From NCBI GenBank assembly GCA_041678685.1, contig JBAYNV010000003.1, positions 1 to 64,000 of the forward strand: a DNA stretch of 64,000 nucleotides, written 5' to 3'. The number at the start of each line of letters is the position of its first letter. The stretch's first letter is position 1. Below the pieces are notes generated by a model. The model was not told where the DNA came from and did no database searches. It saw only the letters and a program-made list of their open reading frames with translations. Position numbers and translations under genes: made by a program. This document shows positions 42,278 through 50,831 of the stretch, piece by piece. Origin of the DNA: DUPQ01 sp041678685. GTDB lineage: Bacteria > Bacillota > Clostridia > DUPQ01.

Positions 42278-43881
42278 ATATTTTATCATCTCTTTTAAAA
42301 GCGGATCTCGTGAATTCATTTGCTTTGAATGAACTAAAAAACAAAAACAACAGAAAAAAAGCTGTTGGTATGATAGCAGTATCCCTTCTTGTTGTTTTAA
42401 TGTGTTTTATATATATAGGCGGAGCGTCATGGTTCATATCCGATATCCTTTTAAAAATGGGAATGCTGGATATATTACTGGTATTTTCTTTTATCATGCC
42501 TTTTATGATACTCTTTCTGATGGATATATATAAAATGCCGTCTCATCTTTTTTCATTCAAGGATTATGATCTTCTGATGTCATTACCTATCAGGGATAAT
42601 ACGGTCCTGACCGCTAAGGTCTTAAGGATAATGACAGAAAGTTATGTATGGGAATTCCTTGTGAGTTTCCCCATATTTCTGGTTTATTGTATAAAATGTC
42701 CCGACCTTGGTATTATGACCGTGTTGCTCTATATCCTCATGTTCATCGCCATACCTGCCCTGCCAATGAGCATAGGAGCGGTTTTTGCATTGCTTATCGC
42801 TAAGATATCCATAAAAATGAGGAATAAGAATGTAGTAATAATAATAGGATCATTTGCACTCCTTATACTGATAATGGGTCTGTCATTTTCCATACAGAGC
42901 ATCATGAATGAGCAAGTGATCATGAATGCAATGGAGCAGTTTGGTAACCTTGTTAAAAGCTTTTTCATGTTTGATCTGTATCTGAAAGCTGTTGTCGGAC
43001 ACGATATTGTATCAACGCTGATTTTACTTGCGATCCTTATCGTTCCATTTTTCGTATTCATAAACATTTTCGGAAAATCATTCAAACACATCAACTCAGC
43101 TATGATGGAGACAAAAGCCCAAAGAAGCATCAAGGGTATAAAATTTATTTCGGATTCACCGGTAATTGCCATAGCAAAAAAGGAGATCAATTTTTATACA
43201 CACTGCATAATATATATAACTAACACAATGTTTGGCATGGTATTGCTTTTTATAGGCAGTATTGCGGCCGCTGTGATGGGCGATAAAGTCGATGTATTCA
43301 TAGCGACATACAGCGTGTTCGGATTTACTGAAGCAGATACCAAAATGATGGTGATTTCGGTCGTAATAACCTATTGCATGATCTTATGCTCGCCATGCTC
43401 TGCCTCTATATCGCTTGAAGGTAAGAATCTATGGATACTCAAATCCATGCCTGTGGATGAAAAAACGATATTTAAAGGAAAACTGGGTCTCGGACTGGTC
43501 GTGACTATTCCTATCGGTGTCCTCAGTTCTATAATAATATATATCGCCCTTGGCCTTACATTCGTGCAATGGCTCGTGGTACTGCTGCTCACCATTTCCT
43601 GTGGCATACTTGCATCAATGCTTGGTTTATTTGTAAATCTGTTGTTCCCTAAAATGGAGTTCAAATCTCCGACAGAAGTCGTAAAACAATCAGCTGCATC
43701 AGGGATAAGCATTTTTGCCGGAATGTTCATAGTGATAGCTACGATCATTATAGGTTCATTGCTAAAAACCCAGAATATAACTTTATTCGTTTTGTTCGCA
43801 GGTATCGCATATCTGCTGTTATCCGCAGCTTTCTGGTATTTCATCACTCATAAAGGCGTAAGGATATTCAGAGGTCTGTAA
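42274..43881 (+). CDS. ABC exporter membrane subunit
   Basis: A 535-residue integral membrane protein with about twelve hydrophobic helices in two halves and no obvious extracytoplasmic domain. It overlaps its ATPase by four bases. Size and layout match a two-module permease of the ABC-2 kind, probably used as a homodimer or pseudo-dimer with the ATPase. Substrate unknown; drugs, peptides or lipids are all possible. Confidence 0.8.
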   Translation: MNILSSLLKADLVNSFALNELKNKNNRKKAVGMIAVSLLVVLMCFIYIGGASWFISDILLKMGMLDILLVFSFIMPFMILFLMDIYKMPSHLFSFKDYDLLMSLPIRDNTVLTAKVLRIMTESYVWEFLVSFPIFLVYCIKCPDLGIMTVLLYILMFIAIPALPMSIGAVFALLIAKISIKMRNKNVVIIIGSFALLILIMGLSFSIQSIMNEQVIMNAMEQFGNLVKSFFMFDLYLKAVVGHDIVSTLILLAILIVPFFVFINIFGKSFKHINSAMMETKAQRSIKGIKFISDSPVIAIAKKEINFYTHCIIYITNTMFGMVLLFIGSIAAAVMGDKVDVFIATYSVFGFTEADTKMMVISVVITYCMILCSPCSASISLEGKNLWILKSMPVDEKTIFKGKLGLGLVVTIPIGVLSSIIIYIALGLTFVQWLVVLLLTISCGILASMLGLFVNLLFPKMEFKSPTEVVKQSAASGISIFAGMFIVIATIIIGSLLKTQNITLFVLFAGIAYLLLSAAFWYFITHKGVRIFRGL

Positions 43882-43903
43882 AAATGTCGTATCAATAAAT
43901 CAC

Positions 43904-43931
43904 TTGATATTTGAAGGCTATATTATATAAT
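43904..43931 (+). promoter_or_regulatory. Promoter of SpoIID/LytB gene
   Basis: TTGATA (43904-43909), 16 bases, TATAAT (43926-43931); start near 43938. The GAAAGGG site lies six bases before the ATG at 43978. Confidence 0.7.
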
Positions 43932-43977
43932 TAGGATAATACAAAAGATAAGGCAGATATGATTGAAAGGGAAACTT

Positions 43978-45573
43978 ATGAGTAAAACAAAAAGAACAAA
44001 AATTTCATTGATGCTGGCGATTATCTGCATCTTTTCTTTTTCCTGTATAAATATAGCTGATGCGACCATATATGCTCCGTTATATCTGCAGGTAGGTCTG
44101 TTTTTTGGAACTACGGCCAAAGATTCATATACAGTAAAAAGCTCATATGGCCTGAATATGACTATAAATATAGGCGGCGCGGATATAGCTTTTGCCACAT
44201 CATATGAAAATATGGAAGTCGCTAAAGATACGGGAACATATTCCTATCATATAATCCGGGACGATAATTACAGCACATACCAGCAGGCTCTTGATGTATC
44301 AAATGCAATGAAAAATGCAGGGTGTTCTTCTTTCCCGGTATATGCGGCGTCCGGTTACTTTCAGGTCTGGATAGGGAGCTATACATCAAGCACATCGGCT
44401 TCGAACGGTGTAGCGGGAGTAGCTGCAAAATACCCTGGTGCATATTCCACCGTAGCTTATCCGTCCAGCGCAAGGATACTGGTAAGGGATTCAGCTACAG
44501 CTGTCATACTTTTTGCATGTGATAATCCTCTTGCCCCTGTTATCGCAAAAACCGTTAATACCGGAACGGATTCATATATGCTGATAGACGGAAAGGCATA
44601 CAGAGGCAATCTGGAATTCTCCATCTTTTTCTCCAGCGAGCTCTGCGTGTTGAATAACCTCATTCTTGAGTACTATGTATACGGTGTCGTTGCTTTGGAG
44701 ATAGGAAGCGGCAGCTCGATGGAAGCGCTCAAGGCGCAGGCTGTGTGCGCAAGAACATATGCGTTATGCCAGCAGAAGCATCAGTCATACGGCTTCGATG
44801 TGTGCAGTACAACATGCTGTCAGGTGTATGGAGGATATTATGCTGAGACTTCAAGGACCAATCAGGCCACTAACGAGACATACGGAAAAGTCGTCACATA
44901 TAACGGATCATTGATAACGCCTTACTATTTCAGTTCTTCAGGAGGATACACAGAGAATTCGGAAAATGTCTGGGTCTCGACTGTATCGTATCTGAAATCC
45001 GTTGTGGATACATATGATATAAACAGGACATGGAGTTATACGTTTACACAGAAGCAGATGACGGAGTATATGTACAAATGCGGATACAATATAGGCGATG
45101 TTCTTAAAGTGATCATTGATTCCAGTTCATATACGGGAAGAGTACTGTCTATGACCGTCAATGGTTCCACGGGATCGCACACATTCCTGAAATCCAACGT
45201 CAGAGGGGCTTTCCCGACTTATCTTCCAAGCCAGATGTTCGTACTTGGAGGACAGGCGCAGGTCGCGGTTGCTGACGGCAGCGGGACAGTGACAAACAGG
45301 ACATTGGACGGAGCAAGTATAATGGGTAAATACAACACATCGCTGATAAGTTCAAAATCGATAGGCATCCAGACAATGACAGGGATAGAGACTATTTCGA
45401 TAGTGGTAGCGGATAACAGCACGGATATATCGGTTTCAGGCAGAGGAAGCGGACATGGAGTAGGCATGGCACAGTATGGAGCCATAAACATGGCGGCGGC
45501 CGGTTATACATACCAGCAGATAATCAAATACTTCTATAAAGGAGTGGAGATAGAATCGGTAACATTAAGATAA
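43978..45573 (+). CDS. SpoIID/LytB-domain cell wall protein with SPOR-like region
   Basis: A 531-residue exported protein. Signal-like hydrophobic stretch at 9-30. Residues about 85-140 carry SPOR-type repeats with Y-S-Y-H and Y-F-Q-V-W-I-G-S-Y, a peptidoglycan-binding pattern. The SpoIID domain (about 230-525) has V-A-L-E-I-G, L-K-A-Q-A-V-C-A-R-T-Y-A, Y-F-S-S-S-G-G-Y-T and the late G-R-G-S-G-H-G-V-G-M-A-Q-Y-G-A. SpoIID is a lytic transglycosylase acting on denuded glycan strands. LytB-type relatives exist in non-sporulating species, so this does not prove sporulation. The TTG at 43963 is inside the ribosome site and is rejected. Confidence 0.88.
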   Translation: MSKTKRTKISLMLAIICIFSFSCINIADATIYAPLYLQVGLFFGTTAKDSYTVKSSYGLNMTINIGGADIAFATSYENMEVAKDTGTYSYHIIRDDNYSTYQQALDVSNAMKNAGCSSFPVYAASGYFQVWIGSYTSSTSASNGVAGVAAKYPGAYSTVAYPSSARILVRDSATAVILFACDNPLAPVIAKTVNTGTDSYMLIDGKAYRGNLEFSIFFSSELCVLNNLILEYYVYGVVALEIGSGSSMEALKAQAVCARTYALCQQKHQSYGFDVCSTTCCQVYGGYYAETSRTNQATNETYGKVVTYNGSLITPYYFSSSGGYTENSENVWVSTVSYLKSVVDTYDINRTWSYTFTQKQMTEYMYKCGYNIGDVLKVIIDSSSYTGRVLSMTVNGSTGSHTFLKSNVRGAFPTYLPSQMFVLGGQAQVAVADGSGTVTNRTLDGASIMGKYNTSLISSKSIGIQTMTGIETISIVVADNSTDISVSGRGSGHGVGMAQYGAINMAAAGYTYQQIIKYFYKGVEIESVTLR

Positions 45574-46611
45574 ATGAAAAAAAGTGATTTTTATTATGAT
45601 CTTCCGCAGGAACTGATCGCACAGCATCCTTTAAATATAAGAGATTCATCAAGGCTTCTGGTCGTAGACAGGTGTACAGGGGAATTCGAACATAAGACAT
45701 TTAAGGATATATATGATTATATGGATGCGGGTGACTGTCTTGTCCTCAATGAAACGAAAGTAATACCTGCAAGACTTATTGGTCTTCGGGAAGATTCTCT
45801 GACGAGTAAAATCGAATTCCTTTTGTTAAAGAGAATAAATGATACCGACTGGGAAGTGTTGACCAAGCCGGGTAAAAAAGCAGGTATCGGGAAAAGATTC
45901 ATATTCGGCGACGGTGCATTAAAATCGACCGTACTTGAAATAACTGACTTTGGCAACAGGATAGTCAGATTCGAATTCAACGGTATATTCGAAGAAATAC
46001 TTGACCAGGTCGGGCTTGTCCCTCTTCCTCCGTATATTACGGAAAAACTGGAAGACAAAAGCAGATATCAGACCGTTTATGCCAAGGAAAATGGTTCATC
46101 TGCAGCTCCTACCGCAGGGCTTCACTTCACGCCGGAACTGTTGAAATCTATATCAGATAAAGGTATCAATATAGTGAAAGTAACACTTCATGTCGGTATG
46201 GGAACGTTCAGACCTGTAAAGGAAGATAACGTAGAAGATCATAAAATGCATTCCGAGTACTTCAGGATAAGCAAGGAAGTAGCCGGCATCATAAATAACA
46301 CTAAGAAAAGCGGGAAAAAGGTGATATGCTGCGGTACTACCAGCTTAAGAACGGTTGAAGGAGCCTCTGATGAAAACGGGCATCTTGAAGAGAAGTCAGG
46401 CAATACGGAGATATTTATATATCCAGGATATAAGTTCAAGGTAGCGGATGAACTGATAACGAATTTCCATCTTCCTGAATCTACTCTTATAATGCTTGTT
46501 TCGGCTATGGCCGGAAGAGAAAACATACTGGAAGCATATAGGGAAGCAATAAGGGAAAAATACAGGTTTTTTTCATTTGGAGATGCAATGTTCATAAGAG
46601 ATACTAAGTAG
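45574..46611 (+). CDS. queA: tRNA preQ1(34) S-adenosylmethionine ribosyltransferase-isomerase
   Basis: A 345-residue enzyme that moves the ribosyl part of SAM onto preQ1 in tRNA wobble position 34, giving epoxyqueuosine. F-Y-Y-D-L-P-Q-E-L-I-A-Q-H-P, N-E-T-K-V-I-P-A-R, L-T-K-P-G-K-K, H-V-G-M-G-T-F and T-N-F-H-L-P-E-S-T-L are standard blocks. It starts one base after the SpoIID stop. tgt follows 65 bases later and queT is upstream in the window, but de novo preQ1 genes are not seen. Confidence 0.95.
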   Translation: MKKSDFYYDLPQELIAQHPLNIRDSSRLLVVDRCTGEFEHKTFKDIYDYMDAGDCLVLNETKVIPARLIGLREDSLTSKIEFLLLKRINDTDWEVLTKPGKKAGIGKRFIFGDGALKSTVLEITDFGNRIVRFEFNGIFEEILDQVGLVPLPPYITEKLEDKSRYQTVYAKENGSSAAPTAGLHFTPELLKSISDKGINIVKVTLHVGMGTFRPVKEDNVEDHKMHSEYFRISKEVAGIINNTKKSGKKVICCGTTSLRTVEGASDENGHLEEKSGNTEIFIYPGYKFKVADELITNFHLPESTLIMLVSAMAGRENILEAYREAIREKYRFFSFGDAMFIRDTK

Positions 46612-46629
46612 CCCTTTAACGGCTTTTTC
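46610..46629 (+). terminator. Weak terminator after queA
   Basis: AGCC (46610-46613) pairs with GGCT (46621-46624), then five T. Only four pairs, so termination is likely partial and tgt may be reached by read-through. Confidence 0.5.
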
Positions 46630-46676
46630 TATGCAGATCATCATCTTTATGCAATAATATACTGGAAAGGCAGAAC

Positions 46677-47804
46677 ATGAGCACATATCCTGTAACATAC
46701 GAATTGATACATACATGCAGACAGTCAGGCGCAAGGCTTGGCATCGTACATACTCCGCATGGTTCTTTTCCTACTCCTGTTTTTATGCCGGTGGGTACGG
46801 CAGCGACAGTCAAAGGTGTAATGCCAAGGGATCTCAAGGAAATAGGTGCAAATATAATACTGTCAAATACATATCATCTCTATTTAAGACCCGGCGACGA
46901 ACTTGTTGCAAAAGCCGGTGGCATACATAAATTTATGAGCTGGGACCGTTCAGTACTGACAGACAGCGGAGGATTCCAGGTATTCAGTTTAAACTCTTTA
47001 CGGAAAATAACGGAAGAAGGAGTCGCATTTAGAAGCCATATAGACGGTTCGTCGCATATGTTCACTCCTGAAAAGGTGATGTCCATAGAAAACAATCTTG
47101 GTGCGGATATAATGATGGCATTCGATGAATGCGCTCCATATCCTGCAGAACACGAATATGTTGATAATTCGCTTCTTAGGACTGCAAGATGGCTTGAAAG
47201 ATGCATGGAAAGCCATAAAAGACCTAACGATCAGGCTCTGTTCGGTATCATTCAGGGAGGCATGTATAAGGACCTTCGGATCAAGAGTGCTAAGCAGGTC
47301 ACTTCCTTTGATCTTCCCGGTTATGCTATAGGCGGGCTGAGTGTAGGGGAGAAAGCAGATATAATGTATGAAATGATCGAAGAGACCATCCCATATATGC
47401 CTGCAAATAAACCAAGGTATCTTATGGGGGTAGGGACACCGGACTATCTTATTGAAGGGGTAATCCGAGGGCTGGATATGTTTGACTGCGTATTACCTAC
47501 AAGAATAGGCAGAAACGGTACGGTAATGACAAGTCATGGCCGTCTGATCGTCCGTGATGCGAAATATGCGGATGATTTCTCACCTATGGATCCGGAGTGC
47601 GATTGTTATGCATGTAAAAACTTCACAAGAGCATACATACGACACCTTCTGAAATGCGACGAGATACTGGCTTTAAATCTTACTTCGCTGCATAATTTGA
47701 AATTTTTACTTGACTTAATGGCGAAAATAAGGCAATCTATAATGGAAGACAGACTTTTGGATTTCAGAGATGAATTTTATGAAAAGTATGGATATTCAAA
47801 ATAA
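46677..47804 (+). CDS. tgt: Queuine tRNA-ribosyltransferase (bacterial Tgt)
   Basis: A 375-residue TIM-barrel enzyme that swaps guanine 34 of GUN tRNAs for preQ1. Active-site features: D-S-G-G-F-Q-V-F near 100, G-I-I-Q-G-G near 195, the D-C-V-L-P-T-R segment near 270, and the zinc site C-x-C-x2-C with a later His (C-D-C-Y-A-C ... L-H-N). yajC follows 14 bases downstream, the common queA-tgt-yajC order. Confidence 0.96.
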   Translation: MSTYPVTYELIHTCRQSGARLGIVHTPHGSFPTPVFMPVGTAATVKGVMPRDLKEIGANIILSNTYHLYLRPGDELVAKAGGIHKFMSWDRSVLTDSGGFQVFSLNSLRKITEEGVAFRSHIDGSSHMFTPEKVMSIENNLGADIMMAFDECAPYPAEHEYVDNSLLRTARWLERCMESHKRPNDQALFGIIQGGMYKDLRIKSAKQVTSFDLPGYAIGGLSVGEKADIMYEMIEETIPYMPANKPRYLMGVGTPDYLIEGVIRGLDMFDCVLPTRIGRNGTVMTSHGRLIVRDAKYADDFSPMDPECDCYACKNFTRAYIRHLLKCDEILALNLTSLHNLKFLLDLMAKIRQSIMEDRLLDFRDEFYEKYGYSK

Positions 47805-47818
47805 TTGGAGGCTAAAAA

Positions 47819-48178
47819 ATGTTTAATATGTTTAAGTTACTTGCTGAAACAACAGCTGACACCGGAACAACTAACTATACATCCCTTATACTTATCGTTG
47901 TAGTATTTGTAGTAATGTATGCAGTGATACTTATTCCGCAAAGAAAGAAAGACAAGAAATTAAAGAAGATGCTTGCAGAACTTAAAGCAGGTGATTCGAT
48001 CTGCACAATAGGCGGCATAACAGGAAAAATAATCAATGTCAGAGATGACGAGCTCACTATCGAAACAAGTATTGAAAGATCACAGATACAGATTAAGAAA
48101 TGGGCAATAAGAAATGTTGAAGAAGTAAATGAAGAATCTGTTTCCGAACAGCCTACAGGAGAGATCGAGAAGAAATAG
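47819..48178 (+). CDS. yajC: Preprotein translocase accessory subunit YajC
   Basis: A 119-residue single-span protein of the Sec holo-translocon. One membrane helix (about 22-40), then I-P-Q-R-K-K-D-K-K-L-K-K-M and a small SH3-like cytoplasmic domain (I-C-T-I-G-G-I-T-G-K-I). TTGGAGG precedes the ATG. secD and secF, often next, are not here; a terminator follows. Confidence 0.94.
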   Translation: MFNMFKLLAETTADTGTTNYTSLILIVVVFVVMYAVILIPQRKKDKKLKKMLAELKAGDSICTIGGITGKIINVRDDELTIETSIERSQIQIKKWAIRNVEEVNEESVSEQPTGEIEKK

Positions 48179-48180
48179 TA

Positions 48181-48200
48181 ATAATATTGATCAATATTAT
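48181..48200. repeat. Perfect 20-base palindrome
   Basis: ATAATATTGA followed by its exact reverse complement TCAATATTAT, two bases after the yajC stop and just ahead of the terminator. Operator-like symmetry, but A/T-only apart from the centre, so a chance origin or a second hairpin in the mRNA end is possible. Confidence 0.5.
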
Positions 48201-48209
48201 ATTAACGAT

Positions 48210-48238
48210 AAAAAAAGCCTTTGATGGGCTTTTTTTTA
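48210..48238 (+). terminator. Terminator after yajC
   Basis: AAAAAAGCC (48211-48219) pairs with GGCTTTTTT (48227-48235) around a seven-base loop, with the T-run continuing. It closes the queA-tgt-yajC unit. Confidence 0.88.
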
Positions 48239-48264
48239 TTTAGAGAATAGTTTATTATCAGTAT

Positions 48265-49029
48265 ATGAACGAAAACAGGAAAGTAAGGTTGTATTTACTT
48301 GATGAGATACGCGGATTCCTAATCTATGGGGTTATTATCTCACATACGCTTTTTGACCTGCGATTCATATTCGGATACAGCATACCCTGGGTCGGATCTG
48401 CTTTTATACAGACATTGTTCGAGACGGGAGCATGCCTGTTCATACTTATATCGGGCATGGTTTCAAAATATTCCAGAGACAATCTTGGCAGAGGATTCAA
48501 ACTGTTGGCTATAGCAATGACGATTACTCTTCTTACCGATATTTTTATGCCTGACATGGTGATGTATCTTGGCATACTGCATCATCTTGCATTTGCGATC
48601 ATAATAAGCGAGCTTCTTATGCCGGTATTTAAAAAGATACCCAGTGTGATAGGTATAATATTTAATTTATTGATATTTATCTTGACATGGGATATATATA
48701 ACCGTGTCCTTAGCTTCTTCGGACTGTTTAAAATAACTATACCTCCTGATATGTTTGACGGTGGCCTTTCGTATCTGCTTGGTTTTCACATACAGGGCAT
48801 ACAGCTTTCGTCGGACTATTATCCTATTCTGCCATGGATGATGATGTTTTTTCTTGGCATATTCCTGATCAACTACATAGAAAAAGAGCCTTTAAAGACT
48901 TTCTTCAGTAAATCCAGATGCGTATTTCTTCAGAAAAGCGGAAGGGTATCTTTATGGATATACCTCGTTCATCAGCCTTTGGTATATGGAATAATATATC
49001 TGCTGAAGAATATACTGAAGATCATATAA
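48265..49029 (+). CDS. DUF1624/HGSNAT-like membrane acyltransferase
   Basis: A 254-residue membrane protein with about seven helices. R-L-Y-L-L-D-E-I-R-G-F-L-I-Y-G at residues 6-20 and V-I-I-S-H-T just after match the heparan-alpha-glucosaminide N-acetyltransferase catalytic domain (DUF1624), also related to YeiB-type proteins. Such proteins move acetyl groups across membranes onto sugars. It has no Shine-Dalgarno; a TATTAT hexamer (48253-48258) ends six bases before the ATG. It converges closely with the minus-strand NlpC/P60 gene. Confidence 0.75.
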   Translation: MNENRKVRLYLLDEIRGFLIYGVIISHTLFDLRFIFGYSIPWVGSAFIQTLFETGACLFILISGMVSKYSRDNLGRGFKLLAIAMTITLLTDIFMPDMVMYLGILHHLAFAIIISELLMPVFKKIPSVIGIIFNLLIFILTWDIYNRVLSFFGLFKITIPPDMFDGGLSYLLGFHIQGIQLSSDYYPILPWMMMFFLGIFLINYIEKEPLKTFFSKSRCVFLQKSGRVSLWIYLVHQPLVYGIIYLLKNILKII

Positions 49030-49039
49030 CTGTAACTGA

Positions 49040-50284
49040 TCAATGGATATATAGAAAAGCAGTGAACAGTTCCATATACGCTTTATCCGCCGAGTTGCGA
49101 ATATCCACGGTCGTAACGGTGACACCGTTTGATGCAAAATATTTTTTGTCCATGTAGTAACCGGGCGTATCATGAAGTATGTAATATTTCTGGTCATACT
49201 TGCCTATATACAGCATGACATGACCGTCCATGAATATCATAGTGCCTGCAGGTAAGCCATCCAACTGAACCTGCTTTTCATTTATACTTAATGAACCAAC
49301 AGAGATGTTTTCCGGTGACATCGTTTCCTGCTGATCGGTGTTTCTCCTGAGTTTTATACCCATCGACCTGTATATGTCCATCATCAATGATGAGCAGTCC
49401 CTGTAACCGTTCATGCCGCCCCAGCTGTATGGTTCGCCTATGAACTTGCTCGCCTGCGTGAGTACATTCTTCTGGGTATATGGAAGATAACCGATAGACG
49501 CATCATCTTTTTTTATGTATCCAAAAGAGAAAGTCAGGCAGCCGTTGTTATCTTTCTGAGGGCACAGTACGGTATATGTTTCCTCATTTATACTTACCAA
49601 TGGAAATTCGATACCCATATCCAGTTCTCTGTCAGAGTAAAGCATATATGCTTTTGGTTCCTGTATAACAATGAAATTCATGTTCGATTCATACAGATCA
49701 ATGATATCTTTAGAAGTCAGTGCGACATTCTCTTTTTTGATCCAACCTTCATAATTGTACATCTTTATAAACAACCATTTTCCGTCTGTACTGGTATGAA
49801 GCACTGCTACGGGTTCAAAGGGAAGCACTACGGATTCCTGAAATCTGTCATATGGTGAAGTAACGCTGGAAAACAACACATCGTCGGTCGGAAATGTCCT
49901 TAGCGGGCTTCTGGAAATCACGATCCCGTATGATATCTCATTCTTTTCACTTATACTGTTGATATTGAGACTTTTACGTAATGCAGTATAGTATTCAGGT
50001 CTCACTTCAGATCTTGTCCCGTTAACATTTGCCACATATCTGGGGCCCGACGGTATCATACTGATAGCGAATATTTTTTCCTTAAGCTGGCCGTAACTGA
50101 GAACTGAAGAGGAAATATGTATGCTGTCATTCTGTCCGTTCCATTTTTCTATCTGATCCTCCGTCATGATGACCGAATCAGATGAATCAGTGACAGCGCG
50201 ACCGATGATATCATCAGTTGCACTGACGCTTAGTAAAAGAAACAGGAAAAATATAGCGGATATTGTTGCAACATGCTTTTTCAT
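49040..50284 (-). CDS. NlpC/P60 cell wall endopeptidase with SH3 domains
   Basis: A 414-residue exported enzyme. Signal peptide at 1-22 (M-K-K-H-V-A-T-I start, A-F-F-L type core). Two SH3-like domains (about 120-270) come before the NlpC/P60 domain. Catalytic Cys297 is in Y-R-D-C-S-S; the His is in M-D-G-H-V-M-L-Y-I-G. Arrangement resembles YkfC-type gamma-D-glutamyl-L-diamino acid peptidases. The long ORF opens further upstream, but ATG 50284 places the signal peptide right. There is no ribosome site; a TGTTATAAT sits exactly where a leaderless start would need it. Confidence 0.88.
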   Translation of the reverse strand: MKKHVATISAIFFLFLLLSVSATDDIIGRAVTDSSDSVIMTEDQIEKWNGQNDSIHISSSVLSYGQLKEKIFAISMIPSGPRYVANVNGTRSEVRPEYYTALRKSLNINSISEKNEISYGIVISRSPLRTFPTDDVLFSSVTSPYDRFQESVVLPFEPVAVLHTSTDGKWLFIKMYNYEGWIKKENVALTSKDIIDLYESNMNFIVIQEPKAYMLYSDRELDMGIEFPLVSINEETYTVLCPQKDNNGCLTFSFGYIKKDDASIGYLPYTQKNVLTQASKFIGEPYSWGGMNGYRDCSSLMMDIYRSMGIKLRRNTDQQETMSPENISVGSLSINEKQVQLDGLPAGTMIFMDGHVMLYIGKYDQKYYILHDTPGYYMDKKYFASNGVTVTTVDIRNSADKAYMELFTAFLYIH

Positions 50285-50290
50285 GTTATG

Positions 50291-50299
50291 ATTATAACA
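50291..50299 (-). promoter_or_regulatory. Extended -10 of the NlpC/P60 gene; divergent rplI promoter nearby
   Basis: On the minus strand, TGTTATAAT (complement of 50291-50299) ends six bases before the ATG at 50284, predicting transcription from the A of ATG. In the same gap a plus-strand TATAAT (50342-50347) with a weak TTTAAA at 50319-50324 serves rplI. The two promoters are divergent. Confidence 0.55.
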
Positions 50300-50379
50300 T
50301 CGTAAAGAACAAAAAACTTTTAAAAATACGTTATTATACAGTATAATATCCATAAGGATCATGGATTCGGAGGAAAGAT

Positions 50380-50829
50380 ATGAAAGTAATACTTGCAGAA
50401 GATATTAAAGAACTCGGTAAAAAGAACCAGATGGTGGAAGTCAGCGAGGGTTATGCAAGAAATTTTCTTTTTAAGAAAAAGCTTGCAATAATGGCGGACG
50501 TTAAGAATGTCAATATAATGAAAGATAAGATGCAGTCTGATAACAGCAGAAAAGAAAGAGATCTTATCGAAGCTAATATACTAAAGTCCAAACTCGCAGA
50601 TAAGGCAGTCGATATATTTGTACGTGCAGGAGAAAATGGAAGGCTGTTCGGATCCATAACATCGCAGGATATCGCAGATGCGATCAGGCAACAGCTCAAA
50701 TCCGATATAGACAAGAGAAAGATCATACTTCCTGATTCAATAAAAAATATAGGTACAGCTACTGTAACTATCAAAATACACAGTGAAGTGTCGGTCAATA
50801 TCAATGTCAATGTGAAAGAGAAGGAATAA
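50380..50829 (+). CDS. rplI: Ribosomal protein L9
   Basis: A 149-residue 50S protein that limits forward slippage. M-K-V-I-L-A-E-D-I-K-E-L-G-K-K, then the N-F-L-F-K-K-K-L-A segment; central connecting helix; C-domain with L-F-G-S-I-T-S-Q-D-I. GGAGGA six bases before the ATG. dnaB follows two bases later. gdpP/yybT, usually upstream in Firmicutes, is replaced here by an NlpC/P60 gene on the other strand. Confidence 0.97.
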   Translation: MKVILAEDIKELGKKNQMVEVSEGYARNFLFKKKLAIMADVKNVNIMKDKMQSDNSRKERDLIEANILKSKLADKAVDIFVRAGENGRLFGSITSQDIADAIRQQLKSDIDKRKIILPDSIKNIGTATVTIKIHSEVSVNINVNVKEKE

Positions 50830-50831
50830 AC

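Noticed and set aside
43978..45573. SpoIID-domain gene as evidence of sporulation
   Set aside because: The SpoIID/LytB domain also occurs in non-sporulating Clostridia and no sporulation genes flank it.
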